The notes under the pieces were generated by a model that saw only the letters and a list, made by a program, of their open reading frames with translations, did not search any database and was not told the DNA's origin. From NCBI RefSeq assembly GCF_042653545.1, contig NZ_JBHSIS010000002.1:496001-560000 (forward strand): a stretch of 64,000 bases of DNA. The letters run 5' to 3'. The position numbers and the translations under genes are program-made. This document shows positions 39,769-48,450 of this stretch, piece after piece (positions within the stretch are counted from its first letter, which is position 1; each line of letters begins with the position of its first letter). Source of the DNA: Actinophytocola glycyrrhizae. Its GTDB lineage: Bacteria > Actinomycetota > Actinomycetes > Mycobacteriales > Pseudonocardiaceae.

Positions 39769-40851
39769 ATGAAGGTGTCCCGTGTCGCTGCCGCAGGCCT
39801 TCTCGCGGCGGCATCGCTCTACTCCGTTCTCCCGGCCGCTGGCTCACCCGCTCCGGCGGCCGGGTCCTCCTCCCCCGACCGGCCACTGCGTGAACTGGCC
39901 GGCAGGCAGTTGCTGATCGGCACCGCCGTCGACCACGCCGCGTACACCTCGGACGCGACCTACCGCGCACGGGTCGGCACCGAGTTCAACTCGATCACCG
40001 CCGAGAACGTGATGAAGTGGGAGGTCGTCGAACCCGAGCGCGGACAGCTCGACTTCAGCGCGGCCGACGAGCTGATGACCGCGGCCAGGCGCAACGGGCA
40101 GCAGGTCAGGGGGCACACCCTGGTGTGGCACAACCAGCTCCCGGCGTGGCTGACGCAGGGCGTCGAGTCCGGCGACATCGACGCCACGGAGCTGCGCGGG
40201 ATCCTGCGCAGGCACATCATCGACGAGGTCGGCCACTTCCGCGGCCGGATCCACCAGTGGGACGTGGCGAACGAGGTCATCGACGACAACGGTCAGCTGC
40301 GCGACACGATCTGGCTGCGCGAGCTGGGACCGGGCTACATCGCGGACGCGTTCCGCTGGGCCCACCAGGCCGACCCGAGGGCGAAGCTGTTCCTCAACGA
40401 CTACAACGTGGAGGGCATCAGCGCGAAGAGCGACGCCTACCTCGCGCTGGCGCGGGACCTGCTGCGGCAGCGGGTGCCGGTGCACGGCTTCGGCGCGCAG
40501 GGCCACTACGGCGTGCAGTACGGCTTCCACAGCGCGTCCGAGGTGGCCGCGAACTTCGCCCGGTTCGAGAAGCTGGGCTTGGAAACCGCGGTGACAGAGG
40601 CCGACGTCCGCATGATCATGCCGACGGACAACGTGAAGCTTCAGGCGCAGGCGCAGGGCTACAGCGTGCTGCTGCAGGGTTGTCTGCTGGCGCGCCGCTG
40701 CAACTCGTTCACGGTGTGGGGCTTCACGGACAAGTACTCGTGGGTGCCGGGCTGGTTCGAGGGTGAGGGCGCCGCGAACCTCCTGGACGAGAACTTCGCC
40801 GCGAAACCCGCCTACCGAGAGCTGCAGGCCGTGCTGGCCCTGGCCCGCTGA
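39769..40851 (+). CDS. secreted GH10 endo-beta-1,4-xylanase
   Basis: 360 residues. Signal peptide (to about 25), a short Pro/Ala/Ser linker, then a GH10 barrel. Acid/base Glu169 is in WDVANEV and nucleophile Glu277 in TEADVRM; the substrate-binding signatures TAENVMKWE, HTLVWHNQLPAW and FTDKYSWVPGW are all present. No binding module is attached. It cuts the xylan backbone outside the cell. GAGGAG precedes the ATG. Regulation is probably through the two CGAAANTTTCG sites upstream, shared with the alpha-glucuronidase gene at 50374. Confidence 0.96.
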   Translation: MKVSRVAAAGLLAAASLYSVLPAAGSPAPAAGSSSPDRPLRELAGRQLLIGTAVDHAAYTSDATYRARVGTEFNSITAENVMKWEVVEPERGQLDFSAADELMTAARRNGQQVRGHTLVWHNQLPAWLTQGVESGDIDATELRGILRRHIIDEVGHFRGRIHQWDVANEVIDDNGQLRDTIWLRELGPGYIADAFRWAHQADPRAKLFLNDYNVEGISAKSDAYLALARDLLRQRVPVHGFGAQGHYGVQYGFHSASEVAANFARFEKLGLETAVTEADVRMIMPTDNVKLQAQAQGYSVLLQGCLLARRCNSFTVWGFTDKYSWVPGWFEGEGAANLLDENFAAKPAYRELQAVLALAR

Positions 40852-40861
40852 ACGCGTTCAC

Positions 40862-40894
40862 CCCGGCGGCGTCGGCCGGACCGACGTCGCCGGG
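40862..40894. terminator. terminator after the xylanase gene
   Basis: Arms CCCGGCGGCGTCGG (40862-40875) and CCGACGTCGCCGGG (40881-40894) pair at 13 of 14 positions with a 5-base loop. It lies between the convergent GH10 and aldo/keto reductase genes. Confidence 0.7.
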
Positions 40895-40947
40895 CTTCTC
40901 GCCGATGGCGGCAACGCGACTACCGGCCCCCGCGTTCTTCGTCGGTC

Positions 40948-41934
40948 TCACCAGCGGTCGTGGACGTGCTCGCGGATCTGCTCGTCGTAGATCTGCTCCA
41001 CCGCGCACAGGGTGTCCTCCGACAGCGGCGGGACCATCTGGGCGGCGGCGTTGGCCTTGGCCTGTTCCGCGTTGCGGGCGCCGGGGATCACGACGCCGAC
41101 CCCAGGCTGGTCGATCACCCAGCGCAGTGCGAGCGCCGCCGTGCTGGTGCCGAGGTCCTCGGCGACGGCCGCGAGCGAGCGGGCCGCGCGGACACCCACC
41201 TCGTACGGGACGCCGGAGAACGTCTCCCCCACGTCGAAGGCCTCGCCGTTGCGGTTGTAGGTGCGGTGGTCGTCGGCGGCGAACGCGGTGTGCTCGTCGT
41301 ACTTGCCGGACAGCAGCCCGCTCGCGAGCGGCACCCGCGCGATGATGCCGACCCCCGCCGCGCGGGCCGCGGGCAGCACCCGCTCCAGTGGCTTGCGGCG
41401 GAAGGCGTTCAGGATGATCTGCACGCTCGCGACGTTCGGGCGCGCGATGGCGGTCAGCGCCTCGTCGCAGGTCTCGACCGACACGCCGTACGCGGCGAGG
41501 TTGCCCTCCGCGACCAGCTCGTCGAGCGCGTCGAACACCTCGTCGGTGGAGAAGACCGGCGTCGGCGGGCAGTGCAGCTGCACCAGGTCCAGCCGGTCGA
41601 CCCGCAGGTTGGCGCGGCTGCGGTCGGTCCAGGCACGCAGGTTCTCCGGGGTGAACGACGCGGGCACGTGCGGGTCGGCGCGGCGCCCGCACTTCGTCGC
41701 CACCGTGACGTCGGCGGCCCGCTCGGCGAGGAAGCGGGCGATGAGCTGCTCGCTGCGGCCGTCGCCGTACACGTCGGCGGTGTCGAGGAACGTGACCCCG
41801 GCGTCGACGGCCGCGTGCAGCACCGCGAACGCGTCCGCGTCGTCGACCCGGCCCCAGTCCGCGCCAAGCTGCCAGCACCCCAGCCCGACGACGGACACCT
41901 GACGGCCAGTGCGGCCGAGCACTCGGTTTTCCAC
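40948..41934 (-). CDS. aldo/keto reductase
   Basis: 328 residues, NADPH-dependent oxidoreductase fold. It has the AKR tetrad: Asp and Tyr in FLDTADVYGDG, Lys in VATKCGRR, His in LVQLHCPP. The cofactor-binding end VVIPGARNAEQ is present. It resembles YajO/AKR13-like sugar-aldehyde reductases, but the substrate is unknown. The GTG at 41934 (MENRVLGRTGRQ-type start) is preferred to a TTG three codons upstream; neither has a Shine-Dalgarno. Confidence 0.9.
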   Translation of the reverse strand: MENRVLGRTGRQVSVVGLGCWQLGADWGRVDDADAFAVLHAAVDAGVTFLDTADVYGDGRSEQLIARFLAERAADVTVATKCGRRADPHVPASFTPENLRAWTDRSRANLRVDRLDLVQLHCPPTPVFSTDEVFDALDELVAEGNLAAYGVSVETCDEALTAIARPNVASVQIILNAFRRKPLERVLPAARAAGVGIIARVPLASGLLSGKYDEHTAFAADDHRTYNRNGEAFDVGETFSGVPYEVGVRAARSLAAVAEDLGTSTAALALRWVIDQPGVGVVIPGARNAEQAKANAAAQMVPPLSEDTLCAVEQIYDEQIREHVHDRW

Positions 41935-42083
41935 GGACGCCAACAGTAGTCACCCGAACCGGGACGCGCTCCCCGGCCAGGTACATGCCCCGCCGATCGC
42001 CGCCACCGGGCCACCACACGACCGCGCAGACGCGAGAGCCTCGGGTTCGTGGCACCTACGCCCATGCCGGAGTTCCGCGCGCG

Positions 42084-43001
42084 TCACCTCCGCGCCCAGC
42101 CGGGCACCCAGGTGCCGGGGACGGCGGCGGGCACCGAACCGAGGTGGGCGATCAGCGCGGCGAGCCCGGGATGCGGGTTGTCCGTGCGCCACACCACGGT
42201 GTGCGGGTAGACCGGAACCGGGTCCGTCACCGGCACCCGGCGCAGGTCGTGCCGCATGGTCCACGCGACCCTGGTGCGGTGGCCGACGAAGGTGCACAAC
42301 GTGGCCGACTCGGCGACCATGTCGAGGATGTGCTCGAACCCGAAGTTCGGGCCGGTCCTGTCGATGTGCAGCCCGAACTCCACACCCAGCTCGGCGTAGT
42401 AGGCCGCCCACTCCGTGCCGTCGACCACACCGGGCAGCCAGATCCGTTGTCCTGCGAGTTCTTCCAGCCGTACCGACGATGCGGCCGCCAGGTGGTGCGC
42501 CGGACCGGTCAGCAGGTCGAGCGGATCGTTCAGCACCCGAGTGCTCGCGAGCCCGTCGGGCAGCCGGGTCATCGGCGCACGGAAGGTGGCGTCGATGACC
42601 CCGTCGCGAACGGCGTCGACGGCGGCCGCCTCGACAGGCAGCGCGACGACGTCCAGTTCGAGGTCCGGGTTGGCGCGGTGGAAGTCGTGCAGCAGCTCCC
42701 CGGGCGCCGCCCGGCGCCCGATCACGTCGACGCGCAGTGCCCGCCGCCCCGGCCGCACCGACTCGGCGGCCCGCTCGGCCGCGGCCAGCACCGTCCGCGC
42801 GTGCGGCAGGAACGCCTGCCCGTCGATCGTGAGCACCGCGCCGCGCGCTCTGCGGGTGAACAGTCGCACGCCCAGCTCGGCCTCCAGCGCGGCGACCCGT
42901 TTCGACACGGCCTGCTGCGTGACGGACAGCTCGACGGCCGCCTCCTGGAACTGCCCGCTGTCCGCGACGGCGATCACCGTGCGAAGCGCGTCGAGGTCCA
43001 T
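42084..43001 (-). CDS. LysR-family transcriptional regulator
   Basis: 305 residues. The N-terminal winged helix is MDLDALRTVIAVADSGQFQE, then AAVELSVTQQAVSKRVAALE, followed by the two-lobed effector domain. An inverted repeat lies just upstream of its ATG (43006-43020). LysR regulators usually control a divergent gene, but no clear gene starts to the right within 800 bases. Its target is therefore unknown and may be the aldo/keto reductase next door or genes elsewhere. Confidence 0.9.
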   Translation of the reverse strand: MDLDALRTVIAVADSGQFQEAAVELSVTQQAVSKRVAALEAELGVRLFTRRARGAVLTIDGQAFLPHARTVLAAAERAAESVRPGRRALRVDVIGRRAAPGELLHDFHRANPDLELDVVALPVEAAAVDAVRDGVIDATFRAPMTRLPDGLASTRVLNDPLDLLTGPAHHLAAASSVRLEELAGQRIWLPGVVDGTEWAAYYAELGVEFGLHIDRTGPNFGFEHILDMVAESATLCTFVGHRTRVAWTMRHDLRRVPVTDPVPVYPHTVVWRTDNPHPGLAALIAHLGSVPAAVPGTWVPGWARR

Positions 43002-43005
43002 TCGT

Positions 43006-43020
43006 ACAACCTACAGTTGT
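43006..43020. promoter_or_regulatory. possible LysR binding site
   Basis: ACAAC-CTACA-GTTGT is a perfect dyad of 5-base arms, 4 bases before the LysR gene start, with the spaced-dyad shape of LysR sites. Confidence 0.45.
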
Positions 43021-43805
43021 CGTTACGGCGCAGCGGTTGCGGAGACGACCGAACTGCTTGTTCCTGCCGCCCCGCGCCGCATGGCCTGGGAGCTCGGCAG
43101 GCGGTGACGGTCCGCTTGGTGCCGTCGGCGTGGACAGTGGCGCCGAACAGCTCAGTCGTGAGCCAGAGCGAGGTGCGCAGTGCCTCGTGACCGCCGCGAG
43201 CGCCTCGGCGCGGGGCCGCGCCGGTGACGTGTCCGCGACACTGCTTCCCCGTTGCCCCGACTGGGCGCATCTCACGTGCTCTCTGGCGACACTTGCCCTC
43301 AGCGGCCAAGCAGTGCCTGCGTCACCATCCCGCCAACACCGGCGATCCCGCGGCGTTTGGCAATTGCCGCGCCGTTGGACGAGAGTTGCCACCACCCGTC
43401 CGTCCAGGCACCACGAGCATGACCGGCCGAGCGGTGGACCCGCGGAGGCGCCCCGATGCCGAAGCCTGCGGACCCGCGGCTACGGTGAGTAACTGACGGA
43501 CAGGGAAACACTGTTCTTTCGCCCGTGAGCGGAGCGCTCCGGGCGTGGGGGTGGTGACTCTGCGCCATCCGATAAACCACGTACACAAGTCGCGGTGACG
43601 GAGCGTGTTCCCTCACATGATCGTCCCGGTGCGAATGCACGAGCAGTCAGCATTTTCGGTTGCCGTTGCGCCCGACGTCACCCGAACGGCCGAACAACCG
43701 ACCCGGCAACTGCCCTTCGGACATCCGTCACTTGACCGATGTCTCCCACACTGCCAGGTAGCAGACTGTCATTATCCGGCAAAAGGCAGAACACAAATTC
43801 GTGGG
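43021..43805. other. non-coding or decayed stretch
   Basis: About 785 bases without a gene I can support. Open frames exist in several phases, but none has a ribosome site, a domain or normal codon pattern along its whole length. Base composition drops from about 43550 onward. The sequence may hold remnants of a former LysR target gene or upstream control DNA for the small gene at 43806. Confidence 0.5.
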
Positions 43806-44096
43806 GTGAACACGGTGGCCGCGGACGAATGGCATGACGAACTGGTGCTGGCAGCTGAATTGTCCAGCATAAACAACCAGATCGCCCGATTCGTGCTACG
43901 CATGCTCGACACCGACGCCCGACGAAGAGAACAGATAGCCGTAGCCGACGAATGCCGCCTCGGCGGCCGTCTGGTAAACCTCGGCTACGCATTGCAGGAC
44001 CGCGCGGTACACAGAGCCGCAGGACGCCACCGCGATGCTGCGAACATCGCGGAAACGCCCTGCGACAGTGGTCACACGAGGTCAATTGCAGGATAG
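43806..44096 (+). CDS. small hypothetical protein
   Basis: About 96 residues. The middle is a clear amphipathic helical region (VLAAELSSINNQIARFVLRMLDTDARR) with a charged, conserved-looking character; the C-terminus appears disordered. GTG at 43806 is the proposed start, with GTG 43815 as an alternative; no strong Shine-Dalgarno. It is convergent with the secreted peptide gene at 44125-44256. Not recognised; possibly a partner of the peptide or of LAL regulator 2. Confidence 0.5.
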   Translation: MNTVAADEWHDELVLAAELSSINNQIARFVLRMLDTDARRREQIAVADECRLGGRLVNLGYALQDRAVHRAAGRHRDAANIAETPCDSGHTRSIAG

Positions 44097-44124
44097 CCCC
44101 TGGCAATTGACGGGTATTGGATCA

Positions 44125-44256
44125 TTAGTCGTAGGTCATGAAGGTCGTGAAACTGTCGTATGTCATACCAGGTGGATCCGCCGAGGCGGGACCGCCTACC
44201 GTCAAGGCCAGACCCACGGCCGCCGCGATAGCAGCCACTATTCGAGCGATTCTCAT
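44125..44256 (-). CDS. small secreted peptide precursor (43 residues)
   Basis: The frame starts MRIARIVAAIAAAVGLALTV and has a textbook Sec signal: two arginines, a hydrophobic core and the cleavage site PASA-DP near residue 26. The predicted mature peptide is only 17 residues and ends GMTYDSFTTFMTYD, with the tetrapeptide MTYD at both ends of its core. GGGAGG lies 5-6 bases before the ATG, a strong ribosome site. It is divergent from LAL regulator 2, with 242 bases of A/T-richer DNA between. An exported signal or pheromone sensed by that regulator is the simplest idea, but it is inference. I know no homologue. Confidence 0.72.
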   Translation of the reverse strand: MRIARIVAAIAAAVGLALTVGGPASADPPGMTYDSFTTFMTYD

Positions 44257-44435
44257 CCTACCTCCCGTTATCCGCCCATCCAGGGGGCAAAAAGGAGTCG
44301 CAAATAGACATGGGCTACCGCGACGAAGGTGAGGGGATGGGCTAACTTACTTTCCTTCAAAAAAAGGATCCCACACACCGCAAGTAATCACTAATAACTG
44401 AGTGTTAACGAACGGCTAACGGAATGAGCACGTCC

Positions 44436-44497
44436 ACGGTTGGCGTAACATGGGCGCCAACCGTTGTTCCCTGCCACGACTACCAATACTGTCGTGG
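44436..44497 (+). promoter_or_regulatory. two hairpins in the leader of LAL regulator 2
   Basis: ACGGTTGGCG (44436-44445) pairs perfectly with 44455-44464 around 9 bases. CCACGAC (44474-44480) pairs with GTCGTGG (44491-44497) around 10 bases and ends two bases before the ATG at 44499. Either may be an operator or an RNA structure controlling translation. No Shine-Dalgarno is present. Confidence 0.55.
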
Positions 44498-44498
44498 T

Positions 44499-47312
44499 AT
44501 GCCGAGTGATGCCTACGCACTCGTCGGCCGCGAGGCCGAGATCAACCGTCTTACCGGATTGATCGACCTCCTCGCAAGTGGTACCGGGCAGGCAATCCTC
44601 CTCGAAGGAGAGCCGGGTATCGGCAAGTCCTCCCTTGCGCGCGTCGCTGTCGTGGCCGCCGAGGAACGCGGGTTCGGCTTCTACTGGGCCGAGTGCGACG
44701 AACTGGGCCAGGCGCTCCCCCTCCAGCCGTTACTGGACGCGCTGTTGACCAAGGCGACCGCCGAACCCCGACTCGACACCATCCAGCGTCTCCTGCGCGG
44801 GGAGGTCACCAGCGCCGCCGATCCCGCGATGGCCGCAGCCGAGCAGATGCTCGCACTCATGAACGAACTGTGCAGTGAAACCCCGACGGTGCTGGTCGTC
44901 GATGACCTCCAGTGGGCCGACCTGTCCACGATCAGCGTTTGGGAGTGGCTGGCACGTTCGGTCGAGCGCACCGCACTGCTACTCATCGGCATCGTCAGGC
45001 CGGTCCCGCAGCGAGACGAACTGCTCGCCGTGCGCCGCGTGGTCGGCCCGGACAACACCATTCGCCTGGAAGGGTTGCCCGATGACGCGGTCAGTGAGCT
45101 CGTCTCGACGCTCTCCGACGGCGCACCCGGCACGAACTTGCTCCGCCTCGCGGCCGAGGCAGCAGGCAACCCCTTGTATCTGACAGAACTCATGGACTCA
45201 CTCGTCCGCGCTCAGCGCCTCACGATGAGCGTGTCCGGGACGGTGGAGGTGACTGGCGGCCCGGTTCCCGGCTCGCTCATCGGCGCCATCTCCGACCGGC
45301 TCGACTTCCTGGCGAAGGACGTCCGCAACACACTGCAGGCGGCAGCGTTGCTGGGGAACGAGTTCCTCGTGGGTGATCTCGCCATCGTGTTGAGCAGGCG
45401 GGTGGCTCAACTGGTGCCCGCCATCGACGAGGCCCGCACCGCGCGCGTACTCAAGGATGTCGGTGACAAGCTGGCGTTCCGCCATCCGCTGATCCGCGCC
45501 GCGCTCTACGACGACATTGCAGTTCCTCTCCGCCCGGCATGGCACCGGGACGCCGCGAAGGCGCTGGCCGAAGCCGGCGTACCAACGCAGCGGGTCGCGC
45601 GCCAGCTTCTGCAGGCGATCAGTGTGCCCAGCCCGGATCCGCTGGACGAGTCGTTGCTGAACTGGACAGTCGAAGCGGCGCCGACCCTTGTCGCGCAGGC
45701 TCCGCGGGTGGCCATCGAACTGTTACGGCAGGCCGCGAGCCGCACCACCGCAAGCACGACGCGGGGCGCGGTGCTCGTGTGCCGCCTGGCCGAGGCGCTC
45801 TACCGTGCGGGCGAATGCACGGAGGCTGTACGGATAGCGACCCGCGCCATGGCCGTAGTCAAAGACCCCGACCTGCTCGTCGATCTACATTGGACAGTCT
45901 CGCAGAGCCGGGCCATGCTCGGTCGCTCCGACGAAGCACTCGAGGCGCTCGAAGAGGCATACGAGCTCGCCGAGATGTCCGCGCAGCAGCGGGCGCGGCT
46001 GCTCGTGCTGACCGCACGGGCACACCGTGCTCTCGGCGAAGTCTCCGTCGCGGGCAGCGTGGCAACCAAGGCGCTGGCCACCGCGGAAGAGGCCGGGGAC
46101 AAGTGGGCGCTGGGCTGGGCGCTCCACGTGTTGATCGTCACGTCCATGATGCGTGGCGAGGTATCGGACGCGCTACCGCTGTTCGATCGTGCTCTTGACG
46201 TCGTCGAGAACGACCCAGAGCTGAACGATCTCGGGCTGCTACTGCAGATCAACAAAGCAGTCGCACTCGGTGATCTCGACCGCTACGACGAAGCATTGGG
46301 GACCGCCACCCGAGTGCGGCAGCTCGCGGACCGCACCGGCAGTCTCGTCCGGTTGGCACAGGCACAGAGTGCGTTGGGACAGCTGCTGTTCCAGGTCGGC
46401 CGCTGGGATGACGCGACGGCAGAGGTCGAGACGTTGACCGACGACTTCAAGGACCCCAGCGCGACATGCTGTGACCGCGGCATCGCCGCCGTCATCGCCT
46501 TCCATCGCGGCGACGCCACCACCGCACGCCAGCACTTGGAGCTCGCGGCGTCGAGCGCGGAGCAGATCGGCAACCGGGTCGTCTCGTCACTCATCCTCGC
46601 CCACAGCCTCGACCGGGAGGTCAACGACGAGCCCGAGGAGGCGCTCGCCGTACTCACGGCTCGGGTCGGGGGCGACGCCGAGGAGCTCGACGAGGTCGAG
46701 GACCTCCTTCCTGAGGCGGCCCGGCTCGCCGCCTACACCGGGAACACCACCGCGGCCGCTGATGTGGCTGCTCAGGCGGCCACGCTGGCGCGACGGTCGT
46801 CCGTGCCGCACCGGCTCGGGACCGCTGCCTACTGCCGGGGGCTGCTCGACCGGGACCCGTTCCTGTTGCAGCACGCCGCCGACCGGTACCGGGACGCCGG
46901 GCGGCCGCTGTTGCGGGCCAAGGCACTGGAGGCGGCCGCGATCGGGTTCGCCGGGCGGGACGAGAAGGACGCGGCGCGGTCGGCGTTCAAGCGGGCCGAC
47001 GAGTTGTACGACCGGCTCGGGGCCAACTGGGACCTCGCCCACCTGCGGGCGCACCTGCGGCGGTTCGGGATCCGCCGTGGTCCGCGCGCGAAGCACCGGC
47101 AGGCCCAGGCCGGGTGGAACAGCCTCACGCCGACCGAGACCAAGATCGCCGCGATGGTGGCCGAGGGGATGTCCAACCGGCAGATCGCCGAACAGCTGGT
47201 GCTGTCGCCGAGGACCGTCGGCACGCACGTGTCGCACATCCTCGCGAAGCTGGGGGTGCGGTCGCGAATCGACATCGCCAGGGAGGCGGCCGAGCACGTC
47301 AAGGCCGGTTGA
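44499..47312 (+). CDS. LAL-type LuxR transcriptional regulator 2
   Basis: 937 residues, a close paralogue of the regulator at 30618-33419 along its whole length. Walker A GEPGIGKSSLA (37-47), Walker B VLVVDDLQWADLS, long TPR-like middle (ALPLFDRALDVVENDPEL), and C-terminal LuxR helix-turn-helix (TETKIAAMVAEGMSNRQIAE, then PRTVGTHVSHILAKLG). The start at 44499 gives MPSDAYALVGRE, aligning with the paralogue; an in-frame ATG at 44424 would add 25 residues across the hairpin region. It is divergent from the secreted peptide gene, which makes that peptide a candidate ligand or target. Confidence 0.9.
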   Translation: MPSDAYALVGREAEINRLTGLIDLLASGTGQAILLEGEPGIGKSSLARVAVVAAEERGFGFYWAECDELGQALPLQPLLDALLTKATAEPRLDTIQRLLRGEVTSAADPAMAAAEQMLALMNELCSETPTVLVVDDLQWADLSTISVWEWLARSVERTALLLIGIVRPVPQRDELLAVRRVVGPDNTIRLEGLPDDAVSELVSTLSDGAPGTNLLRLAAEAAGNPLYLTELMDSLVRAQRLTMSVSGTVEVTGGPVPGSLIGAISDRLDFLAKDVRNTLQAAALLGNEFLVGDLAIVLSRRVAQLVPAIDEARTARVLKDVGDKLAFRHPLIRAALYDDIAVPLRPAWHRDAAKALAEAGVPTQRVARQLLQAISVPSPDPLDESLLNWTVEAAPTLVAQAPRVAIELLRQAASRTTASTTRGAVLVCRLAEALYRAGECTEAVRIATRAMAVVKDPDLLVDLHWTVSQSRAMLGRSDEALEALEEAYELAEMSAQQRARLLVLTARAHRALGEVSVAGSVATKALATAEEAGDKWALGWALHVLIVTSMMRGEVSDALPLFDRALDVVENDPELNDLGLLLQINKAVALGDLDRYDEALGTATRVRQLADRTGSLVRLAQAQSALGQLLFQVGRWDDATAEVETLTDDFKDPSATCCDRGIAAVIAFHRGDATTARQHLELAASSAEQIGNRVVSSLILAHSLDREVNDEPEEALAVLTARVGGDAEELDEVEDLLPEAARLAAYTGNTTAAADVAAQAATLARRSSVPHRLGTAAYCRGLLDRDPFLLQHAADRYRDAGRPLLRAKALEAAAIGFAGRDEKDAARSAFKRADELYDRLGANWDLAHLRAHLRRFGIRRGPRAKHRQAQAGWNSLTPTETKIAAMVAEGMSNRQIAEQLVLSPRTVGTHVSHILAKLGVRSRIDIAREAAEHVKAG

Positions 47313-47330
47313 ACAACCCTCAGTTGTGGA

Positions 47331-47759
47331 TCAGCCCTCGCCCTGCCTGCGATGGGTGGCGGCCTGGTCGTCGGCCGCGACGGCCTGGGTCAGGGCCGCC
47401 ACCGTGTGTTCCAGGCCCTCCTGCACCTCCGTGCCCTCGGCGGCTCGGACGCTGTGCAGGCGTACCGTGATCCGGCTACGGCCCGGTGCCAGGTCCTCGA
47501 CCGTCAGCTCGCCGTGGTAGTCGTCCGGGCCCTCGGCACCCCATTCGAGCCGTCGTTCCGCCTCGTGCGGGCGCACCCACGCCTCGCCGGACACGCGGTC
47601 GCCGTGCACCTCCGCCTCAACGTGCACCTTCTCACCGCCCTCCGGCTCGGCCGTGCGCATCTCCGGGAAGTACCTCGGGAGATTCGTCGGGTCCGCCAGG
47701 TAGCCGAACAGGACATCCGCCCCGATGTCGGCTTCCGCCGTGTGCGTGTACGTCGTCAT
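47331..47759 (-). CDS. SRPBCC (START-like) family protein
   Basis: 142 residues with the START/Bet v1-like pattern: TAEADIGADVLFGYLADPTN at the start, ERRLEWGAEGPDDYHGELTV in the middle strands, and a long C-terminal helix (EGLEHTVAALTQAVAAD). Such domains bind hydrophobic ligands or act as polyketide cyclases; the ligand is not predictable. The ATG at 47759 begins the domain. It lies 28 bases after the HAD gene end and in the same direction, so it may share the P450/HAD transcript. Confidence 0.82.
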   Translation of the reverse strand: MTTYTHTAEADIGADVLFGYLADPTNLPRYFPEMRTAEPEGGEKVHVEAEVHGDRVSGEAWVRPHEAERRLEWGAEGPDDYHGELTVEDLAPGRSRITVRLHSVRAAEGTEVQEGLEHTVAALTQAVAADDQAATHRRQGEG

Positions 47760-47787
47760 CCCCGGCGGGTACCCGGTCCGGCCACGG

Positions 47788-48450
47788 CTACGCGAGCGCG
47801 TCGGCCACCGCGTCACGCAGGGCCGTCGGGCGGGCCGTGGTCGGGGCCGGGTCGACGATCACGGTGCGGCAGCCGATGGCGGACGCGCCACCGTCGGCCT
47901 CGGGGCTGTCGCCCACCATCACGGCCTGCTCCGGTGCGACACCGATCCGCTGGCACGCGATGGTGAAGATCTTGGGGTCCGGCTTGACCACGCCCTCCAC
48001 ATACGACAGCACGAACTCGGTGACCAGGTCCTCGACCCCCAGTTTGCGGAACATGGGCCGGATGTCCCACGCGATGTTGCTGACCACCGCGACCGGCACG
48101 TCGGCTGCCGTGAGCGCGCGCAGCACCTCGGCGGTGTCCGGGTAGGGGTGCCAGGCCTCCGGCGCGGTGAGGCTCCGGTACACCGTCTCGGTCTGCTCCG
48201 GTGTCAGCTCGAACCCGGACGACGCCAGCGACGCCAGGTACACGGTCCGGTGCACCTCGGGGTCGAGGTCGCGGCGGTCCCACGCGTCGGCCAGGTCGGG
48301 CGGCAGGTGGTCGGCCGACATCGTGGGCGAGGTCAGCACGGTGGTCAGCCGCTCACGCATCGGCTCGTCGAACGTCGTGGCCGGCCAGCCGGGGCCGGGC
48401 TGGAAGCGGAACAGGGTGCCGGAGAAGTCGAACAGGACGCCGTGGATCAT
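47788..48450 (-). CDS. HAD-superfamily hydrolase
   Basis: 220 residues. Motif I reads VLFDFSGTLF: the nucleophile Asp is present, but the second acidic residue of the usual DxD is Ser, as in some dehalogenase-like members. Motif II is VVSN, motif III has Lys in VKPDPKIF, motif IV is VGDSPEADGG. A helical cap lies between motifs I and II. It may be a phosphatase with altered chemistry or a haloacid-dehalogenase-type enzyme. The ATG overlaps the P450 stop (ATGA), so it is translationally coupled to that gene. Confidence 0.87.
   Translation of the reverse strand: MIHGVLFDFSGTLFRFQPGPGWPATTFDEPMRERLTTVLTSPTMSADHLPPDLADAWDRRDLDPEVHRTVYLASLASSGFELTPEQTETVYRSLTAPEAWHPYPDTAEVLRALTAADVPVAVVSNIAWDIRPMFRKLGVEDLVTEFVLSYVEGVVKPDPKIFTIACQRIGVAPEQAVMVGDSPEADGGASAIGCRTVIVDPAPTTARPTALRDAVADALA

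Noticed and set aside
43037..43492. Open frame divergent from the LysR gene as its possible target
   Set aside because: No ribosome site, no domain, and composition unlike the real genes around it; possibly a remnant.
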